Source: Mauremys mutica (taxonomy: Eukaryota; Chordata; Testudines; Geoemydidae). From it: a stretch of 64,000 nucleotides of DNA. The translations under genes were made by a program, and so were the position numbers. Below are positions 22,709-33,196 of the stretch, piece after piece; position 1 is the first letter of the stretch, and each line of letters opens with the position of its first letter. The notes beneath the pieces were generated by a model that saw nothing but the letters and a program-made list of their open reading frames with translations, was not told the DNA's origin and did not search any database. The DNA lies in the NCBI RefSeq assembly GCF_020497125.1, contig NC_059094.1:4753733-4817732 (forward strand). The letters run 5' to 3'.

Positions 22709-22786
22709 GTCCTTAGGTAGCAGCTGTGTACAAGGTCCTTAGGTAGCAGCTGTGTACAAGGTCCTTAGGTAGCAGCTGTGTACAAG
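22709..22786. repeat. Three perfect 26-bp tandem copies
   Basis: GTCCTTAGGTAGCAGCTGTG plus TACAAG recurs with starts at 22709, 22735 and 22761 with no mismatch between copies. Confidence 0.97.
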
Positions 22787-23107
22787 CAATATGCAGCTGG
22801 GCACAGGGGGTGCCAGCCCTGGATGCTGCCAGGTGGGGAGTGGAGGAGAACAGCTGTGGCGGAACTGAGACCTGCCACTCAACGTGAGAGGCTGAGGAGC
22901 GGAGAGGTGTTTGTGCAAAACGTACTTCAGAACCAAAGCACAATGAGGCGTCTAAGGGACCCTCCTTCTCTCATTGCTGCTGTTACAGGAGCTCCCACAC
23001 TGTCCAAACAGACAGTCCCTTCCTCCAGCCTGAGCCGGCCATGGGTGTGTGTGCAGGTAGCACAACAGAATTGGAGGCCATTTCTCCAGGGATTCTCGCC
23101 CCAGGGA
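22787..23107. other. Unassigned non-coding stretch
   Basis: Nothing recognised. Confidence 0.45.
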
Positions 23108-23457
23108 AGATCGAGCTGCTTTTCAAAAACGGGCCTTCTTTGCAAAAGGTTTTCTTTGAAATGTTCAGGGGGGTTGGCAAAAACCGAAAATGAGACAAAA
23201 GTGGGAGCTTAACTGGTTGGTTTTTTTTGCTTCTCCTCCCCCCCCAATTCTCCCCCTTTTTCAGTGACACCTCTGAAAAAAGGGGAAAAAGCGAGGAGGG
23301 GGAAGAAGAAAGGAGGGAAAAGTAACACAATAAAATACAAATGTTTTAAATAACTATTTTTACCAAAAATGTCAAACTAAAAAAATTGGCATGAAAATTA
23401 TTTTAACATTTTCAAAGTTTTTACCAAAAACGCGTGGCCATTATTCAACCAGCTCTG
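23108..23457. mobile_element. AGAGCTGG-type MITE, aged
   Basis: The left part has GATCGAGCTGCTTTTCAAAA and the right end reads TTCAACCAGCTCT. In between are A/T-rich blocks and a polypurine/polypyrimidine stretch (23220-23320). Confidence 0.5.
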
Positions 23458-23808
23458 CCAGTGAGCCCTTGTCAGTGGGTTAATTTCTTTAGTTTCTTGT
23501 GACCCAAACAGAGTGCGGTGCCACTTTGCGGCGCCTTGAGCTCTGCCCGCGGGGTCCAGCATTCATTTTCGTGGCAGAGAACTCAAGTGGCGAGAGAGGA
23601 GGACAGAGGCACAGGCTCCCCAAAGGAGATGGGGAAAAGGAGAGCAGGGCTGGAGCAGAGAGAGGAAAGGCCCTGACCTCTGCCCCTTGCTGGAACGCAG
23701 TGTTTGGGTAGCAGGCTAGGTACGAAACCCCCATGCTGGAACGTGGGTGCTGGGGATGTTCACTCCTGGAGCTTAGCAGCCACAGCTTGTTGGGTGCTGG
23801 CATAAGGC

Positions 23809-24023
23809 CAGGGCCGGCTCCAGGGGTTTTGCCGCCCCAAGCAGCCAAAAAAAAAAAAAAAGCCGCGATCGTGATCTGCAGCAATTCAGCGTGAGGTCCT
23901 TCGCTCGAGCAGGAGTGAGGGACCCTCCGCCGAATTGCCGCCGAATATCTGAAAGTGCCACCTCGCTCCGGAGTGGCCGCCCCAAGCACCTGCTTGATAA
24001 GCTGGTGCCTGGAGCCGGCCCGG
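23809..24023. mobile_element. hAT-type MITE of the GGCCGGCTCCAG family, 215 bp
   Basis: The left end CAGGGCCGGCTCCAG pairs with the right end CTGGAGCCGGCCCGG. CATAAGGC (23801-23808) and CGTAAGGC (24024-24031) match at 7 of 8. It includes a poly(A) run and CCGCCGAATTGCCGCCGAA, a motif shared with the larger element at 51080-51672. It lies directly beside the LTR starting at 24059. Confidence 0.88.
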
Positions 24024-24058
24024 CGTAAGGCACGTGGGTGGGACCCAGCAGGTGCGTC

Positions 24059-24771
24059 TGTCACGGAGTCCCCGGGCGATGCTCTGGAACTGCTCCCTAC
24101 GAAGCCAGTCAGGACTCTGGTGAAGTCTCCTCTCTGTGAGCAGACTGTCTTCAGGGCAAGAAGCTCACACAGCTTCAACTTCCTGGGTCTGACCTTGGAG
24201 CATTCAGCATCCTCTGCCCCTCCGTGCGCTTCCCCCAGCGAGTCCGCCCAGGCGGGGTCCTGGGGAAGCCAGAGGGTCCTGCCCCCCCACTTCGCAGTCA
24301 GACATGACTCTCAGCCAACCAGTAACACAGAGGTTTATTTGATGACAGGAACACAGTCCAAAACAGAGCTTGTACAAAGAACGGGACCCCTCAGCCGGGG
24401 CCCTTTTGGGGGGCAGTGAGCCAGACCCCCACGTCTGCACTTCACTCCCCTTCCCCAGCTAGCTCCAGACTGAAACTCTCCAGCCCCTCCTCTCTGGCCT
24501 TTCTCTCCTTCCCGGGCCAGGAGGTCACCTGATCTCTTTGTTCTCCAACACCTTTAGTTGGCATCTTTGCAGAGGAGGGGCCAGCCCAGGCCATTAGTTG
24601 CCAGGAGACAGAGTGCTGACCCTTCTCTGTGCAGACAGTATCACAGGGGCCTTCTTGGGCTCTGCAACAATCATCCACTCTGATCCCCCCACCTGGATAC
24701 CTAAGAAATGCATAGGGGAAACTGAGGCACCCACACAGTATTTAGAGAAAACCTTCAGAACATTCGTCACA
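24059..24771 (-). mobile_element. Solo LTR (713 bp), same family as 60371-61024
   Basis: It runs TG…CA (plus strand TGTCACGGAG … TTCGTCACA). The flanks GCGTC (24054-24058) and GCATC (24772-24776) fit an aged 5-bp duplication. No internal retroviral sequence adjoins, so it is a solo LTR. Minus orientation is preferred because AATAAA (in AGGTTTATTTG read backwards) lies on the minus strand. A second copy in the same orientation lies 36 kb away. Confidence 0.85.
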
Positions 24772-25304
24772 GCATCACACTCCCTGAAGTCTCTTGGCCA
24801 CTTCATCTTAAACATACTTAGAACAATTCCTGCCTGAGGGCAGCTTTGTTCCCTGTTCCTGGCACAGATCTGCTGGGGTTTTATGGACAATGCCCAAGAG
24901 CTGGCAGGTGCTGCCCCATCCCAGGCTGGAAGCAGACACCCCATGGGGCACAGTCCCCCGCCCCCCCCAGCTGCAGTAGGAATGAATTGGCCCCTGGCTC
25001 AGGCGCAGGCTTTGTCATGTCACCTTTTCTCTCACACTCTTTCCTCAGTGCCCCCTGCCCTGTGCAGTCTCCTGTGCTGTGGTTTGGGGTGCGCCCGCGG
25101 CGGAGCCTGACCAGAGCCCAAAAGACAGATGCTGAGTAAAATTCCTCCCAGCTCAGCCCGCAGCCCGAACAGCCCCACCAAGGCCTTCACTCCTGGCTTG
25201 CACCACGTCCTGTTAGTCCAGCTCGGGGGCCCCACAGTGCAGCTCTGCTGACGCACGCGGCCACAAGCACCGACGTTTAGATTTCCCCAGGGGTGCTTCA
25301 CCCC
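24772..25304. other. Unassigned non-coding stretch
   Basis: Nothing recognised. Confidence 0.45.
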
Positions 25305-25612
25305 GGCTCTGCCCCAAGGCCCTGCCCGCACTCCGCCCCTCCCCCGAGGCCCCGCCCTCACCCCACCTCTTCCCGCCCCGCTCCGCCCCTCCCCCGAGGC
25401 CCTGCCCTCACCCCACCTCTTCCACTCCCCCACTCTGCCCCTCCCCCGAGGCCCTGCCCTCACTCCACTTCTTCTCACCCCCCTACTCTGCCCCTCCCCC
25501 AAGGCCCTGCCCTCACTCCACTTCTTCTCACCCCCCACTCCGCCCCACCCTGAGGCCCCGCCCTCACCCCACCTCTTCCACTCCCCACTCTGCCCCCTCC
25601 CTTGAGGGCCCC
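25305..25612. repeat. GC-rich minisatellite, ~52-bp unit, about 6 copies
   Basis: CTCYGCCCCTCCCCCGAGGC followed by CCTGCCCTCACYCCAC recurs. Unit starts are at about 25331, 25381, 25433, 25486, 25538 and 25588, giving periods of 50-53 bp. The pyrimidine-rich plus strand explains the long Pro/Ser open frames on plus and Gly/Arg frames on minus. Confidence 0.9.
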
Positions 25613-25889
25613 ACCCACCCGCTGCTCTCCACCCTCCCACAGCTACCTAACAGCTGATCAGTGGCGCAGCCAAACAGCTGTGGCTGGTGGGTGCCTGAGC
25701 ACCGGAGCACCCATGGAGTCGGTGCCTATGCACCTGGCTCCTGACCTGCGTCAGCCCCTCCACTGGGGGGACCCACCGCCAGCTTTGCTGACACCCCTCA
25801 GTCCTTGCTCCCCTTTGGACAGGGAGATTTCCCAAGGCACAAATGGGACACAGGTGCCCAGCTTCCGTTGAAAGTGAGTGGCTGCCTGC

Positions 25890-26815
25890 TAGGGTGACCA
25901 GGTGTCCGGTTTTCGGCCAGAACACCTGGTCAAAAAGGGACCCTGGCAGTTCCGGTCAGCACTGCTGACTGGGCTGTTAGAAGTCTGGTTGGCAGAGCTG
26001 CGGAGCTAAGGCAAGCTAGTCCCTACCTGTCCTGGCACCGTGCTGCGCCCGGGAAGCGGCCAGCAGGTCTGGCTCCTAGGCAGGGAGGCCCCGGGGCTCA
26101 GCGCTCTGCCTCCACCCCGAGCACTGGCTCCGCACTCTCATTGGTTGGGAACCACGGCCAATGGGAGCTGCAGGGATGGTGAATGCAGATGAGAGCAGCA
26201 GAGCCGCCTGCTGCGCCTCCGCCTAGGAGTCGGACCTGTTGCTGGTCACTTCCGTGGTGCAGCGCGGAGTCAGGACAGGCAGGGAGCCTGCTTTATCCCC
26301 CTTGCTGCGCTGCTGATCGGGAGCCGCTGGAGGTAAGCCCACACCTCAACTCCAAGCCCTAACCCCCGGCCCCAGCCTTGAGCCCTCCCCATCTGGAGCC
26401 CCCTCCTGCACCCCAAACCCCTCATCCCCAGCCCCACCCCAGAGCCTGCAACCTCAGATGGAGCCCTCACCCCCTCCTGCACCCCAACCCCCTGCCTCAG
26501 CCCAGAGCCCCCTCCCACACCCCAAACCCCTCTGCCCCACTGCTCAGCCTGGAGCCCCCTCCTGCACTCCAAACCCCTCATCCCCAGCCTCACCCGAGAG
26601 CCCACAACCCCAGCTGGAGCCCTCACCCCCTCCCGCACCTCAACCCCCTGCCCCAGCCCAGTGAAAGTGAGTGAGGGTAGTGGAGAGTGAGCCACCAAGG
26701 GAGGGGAATGTAGTGAGTGGGGGGCAGGACCTCAGGGAAGGTGTGGGATAGGGGGCGGGGCCTCTAGGAAGGGGCAGGACTAGGATGTTCGGTTTTGTGC
26801 AATGAGAAAGTAGTG
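25890..26815. mobile_element. Probable non-autonomous DNA element with internal pyrimidine-rich tandem DNA
   Basis: It begins TAGGGTGACCAGGTGTCCGG with a 10-bp hairpin (GACCAGGTGT pairing with ACACCTGGTC, 25895-25930). It ends with a related GATGTTCGGTTTTGTGC segment near 26785-26805. The pattern matches a dispersed turtle repeat I recall, but terminal repeats and a target duplication are not convincing here. Confidence 0.55.
26395..26660. repeat. ~156-bp tandem unit inside the element
   Basis: GGAGCCCCCTCCTGCACYCC recurs at 26395 and 26551, followed each time by CAAACCCCTCATCCCCAGCC. Shorter ~30-bp CCCCAACCCCCTGC sub-repeats lie within each unit. Confidence 0.8.
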
Positions 26816-27689
26816 CCTTAGAACCAACCCCCGCCCGGCAATGGCTGAGTCAATGGGACACAGGGTGAGATCAGCCCCCAAGGTCTATGTGCAGAGAGTT
26901 CCACAGACCATGTATCTCTCCCTTTCACGAGGCCTCTGCCCTGCTCTGGGGGCCCAATGGGGCAAGGAACCGATTGTACAGCCTGGACTGCTGAGACGGG
27001 CACCGGGGCCAGAGCTGCTGTGGAGACACAGGGCTTCCATTGGCTGCTCTGTCCTCTCCCCACACGGCTCCAGGAGCTGGGCGGGATTTGTGTCTGGATC
27101 CCAGGGCCTGTTGCAGAGGGCTGGGGGAAAGCCGTCCCCGCTGGAACAATGAGGGGTGCATGCTCCTCCTACGCCCAAGTTCCCTCCCATGGGATTTAGT
27201 GTGGGAGGGCACAGTCCAGCCCACAATCAGGCTCACATGCAGAGCTCACATGGGGACTCCAGGGACCCAGCTATGTCTCTGGCTTGGCTATTTACACAGA
27301 AAAACCTTCCTGCTCCACAGACCCCTGGGCTCCCACCAGACAGCTCCGGGTTTGTTTGCTGGGCACTGCTGTGTAGCAGGGTGGGTGTTTGCAGCACCAC
27401 ATCCAGGGACACTTTCCTCAATGTTACACATGAGTGAGAGAAGAAGGATGGAACGTTCACAGGCGAATACGCTGACAACATCCCAACCACCGCAGGCCCA
27501 GGACAGAGAATCCCGGTGCCAGAAAAGCCCCCTGCCTTGGCACCGGGATGAGTTCTGATCACCCGGCTGTGGAAACATGGACGGGTGCTGGAGCAAGGGT
27601 TGAAAATACTGGGGCAAATGCTTTAGAGGTGAGACAAATAGAAAGGCACTAGGCAATGGGGAATGGTGTTGAGTAGGTAACTGGGCTCC
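26816..27689. other. Unassigned non-coding stretch
   Basis: Open frames on both strands overlap and have no motifs. Nothing recognised. Confidence 0.45.
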
Positions 27690-27828
27690 TTTCTCATGCT
27701 ATAAGAATGAGGAAAAGGAGTTTTATTTGACATAGTGCACAATTAGCCAGTGGAACTCACAGCCACAAGGTATTATTAAGAGCCAGAGTTTAATAGGATT
27801 CCAAAAAGGAGTAGACGTATATAGATAA
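27690..27828 (+). mobile_element. Old LINE (L3/CR1-like) fragment, left of the transposon
   Basis: CCAGTGGAACTCACAGCCAC, then TTTAATAGGATTCC and GGAGTAGACGTATATAGATAA are 3' sequence of an old CR1/L3-type LINE. The sequence resumes at 30384, so this is the insertion host. Confidence 0.65.
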
Positions 27829-30380
27829 CACTGGTCTACAATTTTTGAGAAGTCGTCTGCTTCATTGAGATAAAATGTGATATTTATTATGTATTTTGAT
27901 GTGCTGAATTCAAATATGACAATTAAAACAACTGATTGGCTACTGTTTCTAAGATATTTAAGTTTTTACATTTTATGTCTATGTATATTGCGTAGATAGT
28001 AGAGTTTTAATCATAAATTGTAAACCTAGGTCTTTTCATGTGTTTATGGTTGCTTTACATGATAATATTTCACCTGTCCTGTTTATGTAACACTTTAAAA
28101 ATCAGCAAAAGGGTTATATAACTAAAATGTATTATGAAACAAAAGGCAAAAAACTATTATGTCCATAGTTTAGTCCTATTCAGTGTCTACTCGGCGCTTC
28201 TTGGCTTGTCTCTTGTATTCATTAAATGGAGCATCTCTTGTCACTGTCCAGCAATAGTCTGCAAGCATTGATGGGCTCCATTTGCCCTGATAGCGTTTCT
28301 CCATTGTTGCAATGTCCTGGTGAAATCGCTCGCTGTGCTTGTCGCTCACTGCTCCGCAGTTCGGTGGAAAAAAATCTAGACGAGAGTGCAAAAAATGTCT
28401 CTTTAGTGACATGTTGCAACCAAGGCTTTTGTATGCCTTGAGGAGGTTTTCCACCAACAACCTGTAGTTGTCTGCCTTGTTGTTTCCGAGAAAATTTATT
28501 GCCGCTAACTGGAAGGCTTTCCATGCCGTCTTTTCCTTGCCACGCAGTGCATGGTCAAATGCATCATCTCGAAGAAGTTCACGAATCTGAGGACCAACAA
28601 AGACACCTTCCTTTATCTTAGCTTCACTTAACCTTGGAAATTTTCCACGGAGGTACTTGAAAGCTGCTTGTGTTTTGTCAATGGCCTTGACAAAGTTCTT
28701 CATCAGACCCAGCTTGATGTGTAAGGGTGGTAACAAAATCTTCCTTGATTCAACAAGTGGTGGATGCTGAACACTTTTCCTCCCAGGCTCCAATGACTGT
28801 CGGAGTGGCCAATCTTTCTTGATGTAGTGGGAATCTCTTGCACGACTATCCCATTCGCAGAGAAAACAGCAGTACTTTGTGTATCCAATCTGCAGACCAA
28901 GCAAGAGAGCAACAACCTTCAAATCGCCACAAAGCTGCCACTGATGTTGGTCATAGTTTATGCACCTCAAAAGTTGTTTCATGTTGTCATAGGTTTCCTT
29001 CATATGGACTGCATGACCAAGTGGAATTGATGGCAAAACATTGCCATTATGCAGTAAAACAGCTTTAAGACTCGTCTTCGATGAATCAATGAACAGTCTC
29101 CACTCATCTGGATCGTGAACGATGTTGAGGGCTGCCATCACACCATCGATGTTGTTGCAGGCTACAAGATCACCTTCCATGAAGAAGAATGGGACAAGAT
29201 CCTTTTGACGGTCACGGAACATGGAAACCCTAACATCACCTGCCAGGTGATTCCACTGCTGTAGTCTGGAGCCCAACAGCTCTGCCTTACTCTTGGGTAG
29301 TTCCAAATCCCTGACAAGGTCATTCAGTTCACCTTGTGTTATGAGGTGTGGTTCAGAGGAGGAGGATGGGAGAAAATGTGGGTCCTGTGACATTGATGGT
29401 TCAGGACCAGAAGTTTCATCCTCTTCCTCTTCCTCGTCTGACTCAAGTGAGAATGATTCTGGTGCATCAGGAACCGGCAGTCCTTCTCCGTGGGGTACTG
29501 GGCGTATAGCTGATGGAATGTTTAGATAATGCACAGTCCACTTTTTCTTCTTTGTCACACCTTTCCCAACTGGAGGCACCATGCAGAAGTAACAATTACT
29601 GGTATGATCTGTTGGCTCTCTCCAAATCATTGGCACTGCAAAAGGCATAGATTTCCTTTTCCTGTTCAACCACTGGCGAAGATTTGTTGCACAAGTGTTG
29701 CAGCATATGTGTGGGGCCCACCTCTTGTCCTGATCTCCAATTTTGCAGCCAAAATAAAGGTGACAGGCTTTCTTAACCATAGTGGTTATACTGCACTTTT
29801 GTGATGCAAAAGTCACTTCACCACAAACATAGCAGAAGTTATCCGCACTGTTCAAACAAGTACGAGGCATCACTGCTCACTTTGGCTAAACAGAAATGTG
29901 TCCCTTTGCAAAATCAAACACTGACAAATAAGAGAGCACGACACTGTATGATTTCTAGAGCTGATATAGGGCAATTTGTTCAGCAGAGTGATGTAAGCTT
30001 CGTTATGATTGCATCATCCATGACTTCTAGGAATAACATGATGCAATTCATATCATGTATGACACAATACCAGCTTCAGATTGCATCATTCATTGTTTTG
30101 CCTAAAAAGCAAGTACTGTCCAAACCCAGTCATGGATTTATTCATAGATCCAGTCAAAGATGTATTTTAGTCATTTCTGGTTTAAATTGAGATCCCTTCC
30201 CTTTATAACTCACTTATCCTCCGCTATTCCCAAGTCAAGGGTCGTATATACTGACCCAATAGCATATCTTGAAAACTAGAGCCAATCAACAATTTTAAGC
30301 ATAATTTTCTTTCTCAGTGACCCAGAATTAGTAAAGTTTGACTACATTTTTTTCAGAAGCATTTTGGCTGTAGAGCAGTG
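27829..30380 (-). mobile_element. DNA transposon, 2552 bp, CACTG termini, TAA duplication
   Basis: The ends CACTGGTCTACA (27829-27840) and TGTAGAGCAGTG (30369-30380) are a 12-bp inverted repeat with one mismatch. They are bracketed by TAA (27826-27828 and 30381-30383). A second subterminal inverted repeat of ~38 bp (27920-27958 against 30262-30300, core GATTGGCT) lies 80-90 bp inside each end. The element carries one uninterrupted gene on its minus strand. CACTR termini and a 2-4 bp duplication fit the CACTA/Mirage/Chapaev (CMC) group, but this placement is inference. Confidence 0.75.
28176..29870 (-). CDS. Intact transposase-like protein, 564 aa, of a CACTG-ended transposon
   Basis: The reading frame is complete. 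The ATG at 29870 is preferred over an in-frame GTG three bases upstream. The N-terminus (residues 10-65) has a C-x2-C … C-x2-C arrangement (C13, C16, C57, C60, extra Cys at 36 and 42) like a treble-clef or ZAD-type DNA-binding finger. A second C-x2-C lies at 93/96. Residues 143-153 form an acidic patch. Residues ~205-545 look like an RNase H-fold transposase core. Candidate acidic residues are D262 (LFIDSSKT), D316 (LCGDLKV) and E514 (SERFHQD). A C-x3-C (334/338) and an LHIKLGL histidine (384) lie between the second Asp and the Glu, an arrangement seen in several eukaryotic cut-and-paste transposases. I know this protein type as a widespread uncharacterised family and cannot name it. The catalytic assignments are inference. 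Confidence 0.82.
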   Translation of the reverse strand: MPRTCLNSADNFCYVCGEVTFASQKCSITTMVKKACHLYFGCKIGDQDKRWAPHICCNTCATNLRQWLNRKRKSMPFAVPMIWREPTDHTSNCYFCMVPPVGKGVTKKKKWTVHYLNIPSAIRPVPHGEGLPVPDAPESFSLESDEEEEEDETSGPEPSMSQDPHFLPSSSSEPHLITQGELNDLVRDLELPKSKAELLGSRLQQWNHLAGDVRVSMFRDRQKDLVPFFFMEGDLVACNNIDGVMAALNIVHDPDEWRLFIDSSKTSLKAVLLHNGNVLPSIPLGHAVHMKETYDNMKQLLRCINYDQHQWQLCGDLKVVALLLGLQIGYTKYCCFLCEWDSRARDSHYIKKDWPLRQSLEPGRKSVQHPPLVESRKILLPPLHIKLGLMKNFVKAIDKTQAAFKYLRGKFPRLSEAKIKEGVFVGPQIRELLRDDAFDHALRGKEKTAWKAFQLAAINFLGNNKADNYRLLVENLLKAYKSLGCNMSLKRHFLHSRLDFFPPNCGAVSDKHSERFHQDIATMEKRYQGKWSPSMLADYCWTVTRDAPFNEYKRQAKKRRVDTE

Positions 30381-30383
30381 TAA

Positions 30384-30470
30384 TGAGAACATCCACAGAT
30401 ACAAGAGACAAGATTTAAAGGGAATAGGCTATCCTCCCTTCTTCAGAGGATAAGTGCACTACAGACTAGG
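30384..30470 (+). mobile_element. Old LINE fragment, right of the transposon
   Basis: GAGAACATCCACAGATACAAG, then AGGCTATCCTCCCTTCTTC and AGGATAAGTGC continue the LINE interrupted at 27828, which supports the insertion boundaries. Confidence 0.6.
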
Positions 30471-31904
30471 AAGCAGTGGCTCCTAGGGACAGGCTGTTGT
30501 CTGATTATCCGCTCTGGGGCCTCTTGCTCTTTCTCCTGAGCATCTGGTGCCGGCCACTGTCAGAGACAGGAGCCTGCACTGCAAGGCACTGGCCTCTGCT
30601 CTGGTCCTCGCTGGCCGTCCCTCTGCGCCTAACTTTGCCTTTCCGGGGCCGGCTGGCTGACTTTGTGCCACAGCCTCCACGTTCTTCCCATTCCTTGAGC
30701 CTGCCCTGGATTCTCAGACCCCCGAAGCGCATCAAAAAGAGTTACACGGCTAAAGGAAATGTTCATCATGTGATAACGAGTGGAACATACCGTTTCCTTG
30801 GCAACAGAATCTTTCTGGTAATTTAGCAATATTCCGGGGCTGTGCTGCTGGGCAGCGTTTTCTCCAGTAGAGGGCGCTGGGCACTTGCTGATCCGCCCCA
30901 TTCTGTGTCCCTGAGAGCTCAGCCTGGCAGGCGCCAGCCCAGGGCTGGTGCAGTGTTATAAAAGGGATGCTGCCCAGGGCCTTTCTATCCAGCTGAGGTT
31001 TTGTGGTGAGCATGCACCATCTGGCTCCAGCTCACTGTACCGGCCTTGGTGCCGCTGGCACTACGGCCTTGTTAAATCAGCGCCTGCCCCGCGGACCGGG
31101 AAATGAGCCTTTGTCTGTGGTCCGGCGGCTGAAGCTCCACCAGCTCCTTGGCCTGGCAAGTGGAGGGGAAGGGGGCTCGGGTCAGTGCTGTGCCAGGCCA
31201 GCCCCTGCCCCTGGGCAAGGCACAGACCCACCGGAGAGCTGGGTAGGGGAGCGCAGCATGCCAAGGAGAAGGCAGCAAGGGTGTCAAAGCTTGCTCCTTT
31301 GGAGGGGTCTGTCTTCACACACACTGCAGCACTGGGTCACCCAAAGGTCTGGCATGAAATCGATGTGGTTAGACGGGTGCCCAAGGCAGTGGGGATGCTC
31401 TTAATTGAAATTAAGCCTGTTGTTTGGGGATTTAACCTGCCACTTCCCTGTTGAGTTAAACTAAACCAATATTAAACTGAATTAAGCATCTTCACACAGG
31501 GGTTTGCACCCATTTAAGTTAAAATGGTTTTAAAACTGATTTAAAGTGAAATTGGTGCAATTCGGTCTCTATTCAAGGCTGGAGATCACAGCAACAACCC
31601 TGTAGCGACTGCACCCTTTGTTTCTCAAAAGGCCCCATCAGAGAAGATTCTTGTCTGTTAAACCAGAGTGGTGAATTCTGAGGTGAGATTTCAAATTGAC
31701 CAGAAAAGCCTGTGAGATGCTTTGGAGAGAGCGGAGGGGGTCACCTAGTGAGGCAGGTGCGTATATTACAATGTGTTTGATTGACATGGCACCTTTCAAC
31801 CAGAAGGACAAATTCTGCTCTGTTGCACTGGGGTAAAGCCGGGTTCACTGAAGTCCCTCAGTATAACAGGGCTGGATTTGGCTCGGTGTCTGGTGTACGC
31901 AGCT
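30471..31904. other. Unassigned stretch, possible A/T-rich DNA element at 31440-31590
   Basis: The segment 31440-31590 has TTAAACTAAACCAATATTAA and GTTTTAAAACTGATTTAAAG words like the AT-rich cores of turtle MITEs, but no termini were found. Elsewhere nothing was recognised. Confidence 0.35.
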
Positions 31905-32050
31905 CTTTGCTGAAATGCAGCCACCCCTGGGGTGGAAAACTGCAGCTGCTCTGCACCCATCCGTGCTACAGAATTCCCTACGACAGGACGTGACTAAGAT
32001 GCTGCATCCAGCTGAAAGTGCAGGGAGATTTTAGGGGGCAGAATAGAATC
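31905..32050 (+). repeat. Ancient dispersed repeat, copy A (pairs with 55765-55890)
   Basis: CTGAAATGCAGCCACCCCTG then GGGTGGAAAACTGCAGCTGC aligns with CTGAAATGCAGCCAGCTCTG then GGGTGGAATACAGCAACTG at 55769. The similarity continues through the following ~100 bases with small gaps. The family is unknown to me. Confidence 0.65.
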
Positions 32051-32572
32051 CGCTAAAGTGCAATATGCCCAGTACAACAAGGCAAACACCTCCGCGCCAG
32101 TGAGAATCACCCAGAGCTCTGCAGTACCGTGTTCCCAGGGGGCCAGGGCTGGCTCAGTGGCCTCACACCCTCAGACTGATTCAGGGACCCCTGAGCATCA
32201 GGCCTTGTGAGCGCCAGACGCTACCAGGAGCAGCCCCAACGGCTTCCCACAAGTCCCGACTCCAAGCTCCTGCGAGGGGCAGGTGGGGGCCCAGAGGCAT
32301 CTCCACTAGCACATAGCTACCTGGGCTGCTCTCACTTGGGGGGCAGGGCTGTGCTCCTCAGACCTGGGAGTGCTTCACCTCTGTCACCCGCTCAGCCCCA
32401 CAGCAAACACTGCAGCAGCCTCCAGCCACCACCCAGAAAACCCCAGACATTAGTTCCACCAGTCCCTCTCCCGGAGTTGGGGCATGTGGCCCTGCCTAGC
32501 TAAGGTATTGTCTGGTCCCCATCACCGCAGCAGCTGGGATCCTCACAATCATGAGTGGATTTATCCCAGCAT

Positions 32573-32725
32573 CCCACATGGCTGGGCTCTCATCCCCATT
32601 GGGCAGACAGAGCCCCAGGTACAGAGACACTGAGTGACTTGCCCAGGGTCATGCAGGAAGTCAGTATCAGAGCCAGGACTTGAACCAAGGTCTCCCAAGT
32701 CCACTGGACCAGCCTTCCTCACTAG
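32573..32725 (-). mobile_element. MIR/CORE-SINE-like fragment
   Basis: CAGAGACACTGAGTGACTTG, then GCCCAGGGTCATGCAGGAAG and GAACCAAGGTCTCCCAAGTC read as the reverse complement of the conserved MIR core and tRNA-derived head. Confidence 0.7.
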
Positions 32726-33012
32726 TCCTGGTGGTTCTGCAGATGGTTACCACATGGATCGGTCGGTCTATAGCAGGTTGCTAAAGCCCATGGCTGATAT
32801 CAGCTATATGAGAACACAGACACGGCGAAGGTCGAGTCTCCTAGTGGCTGCATAGACTCCATGGCTGTCAGCTATGCCACATGGACTTTAGGGTCATGAG
32901 CAGGGATATAACTCATGCCTCAGGGCCTTCTGCTCCCCAAACGTTCCCCATGCCACTCTAGCTGCAGGAGATACTCCGCCAGTGGGAGCAGTGTTACCGT
33001 TTATATCTTCTG

Positions 33013-33196
33013 GGGGGAGGGACAGCTCAGTGGTTTGAGCATTGGCCTACTAAACCCAGGGGTGTGAGTTCAATCCTTGAGGGGGCCATTTAGGGATCTG
33101 GGGCAAAGATATGTCTGGCGGTTGGTCCTGCTCTGAGCAGAGGGTTGGACTAGATACCTCCTGAGGTCCCTTCCAACCCTGAGATTCTATGATTCC
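33013..33196 (+). mobile_element. Cry I-type tRNA-derived SINE
   Basis: The head has an A-box-like CAGCTCAGTGGTTTGAGC (33024-33041) and a B-box-like GTGAGTTCAATCC (33063-33077). These are followed by the conserved GGGGGCCATTTAGGGATCTG and a CR1-type tail (GGTTGGACTAG … CCAACCCTGAGATTCTATG). SINEs of this build (lysine-tRNA-related head, CR1-like tail) are known from cryptodiran turtles. It is not a tRNA gene. Confidence 0.92.

Noticed and set aside
23489..24178. 229-codon minus-strand frame
   Set aside because: It runs through a hAT MITE and into a solo LTR, so it crosses unrelated elements and cannot be one gene.
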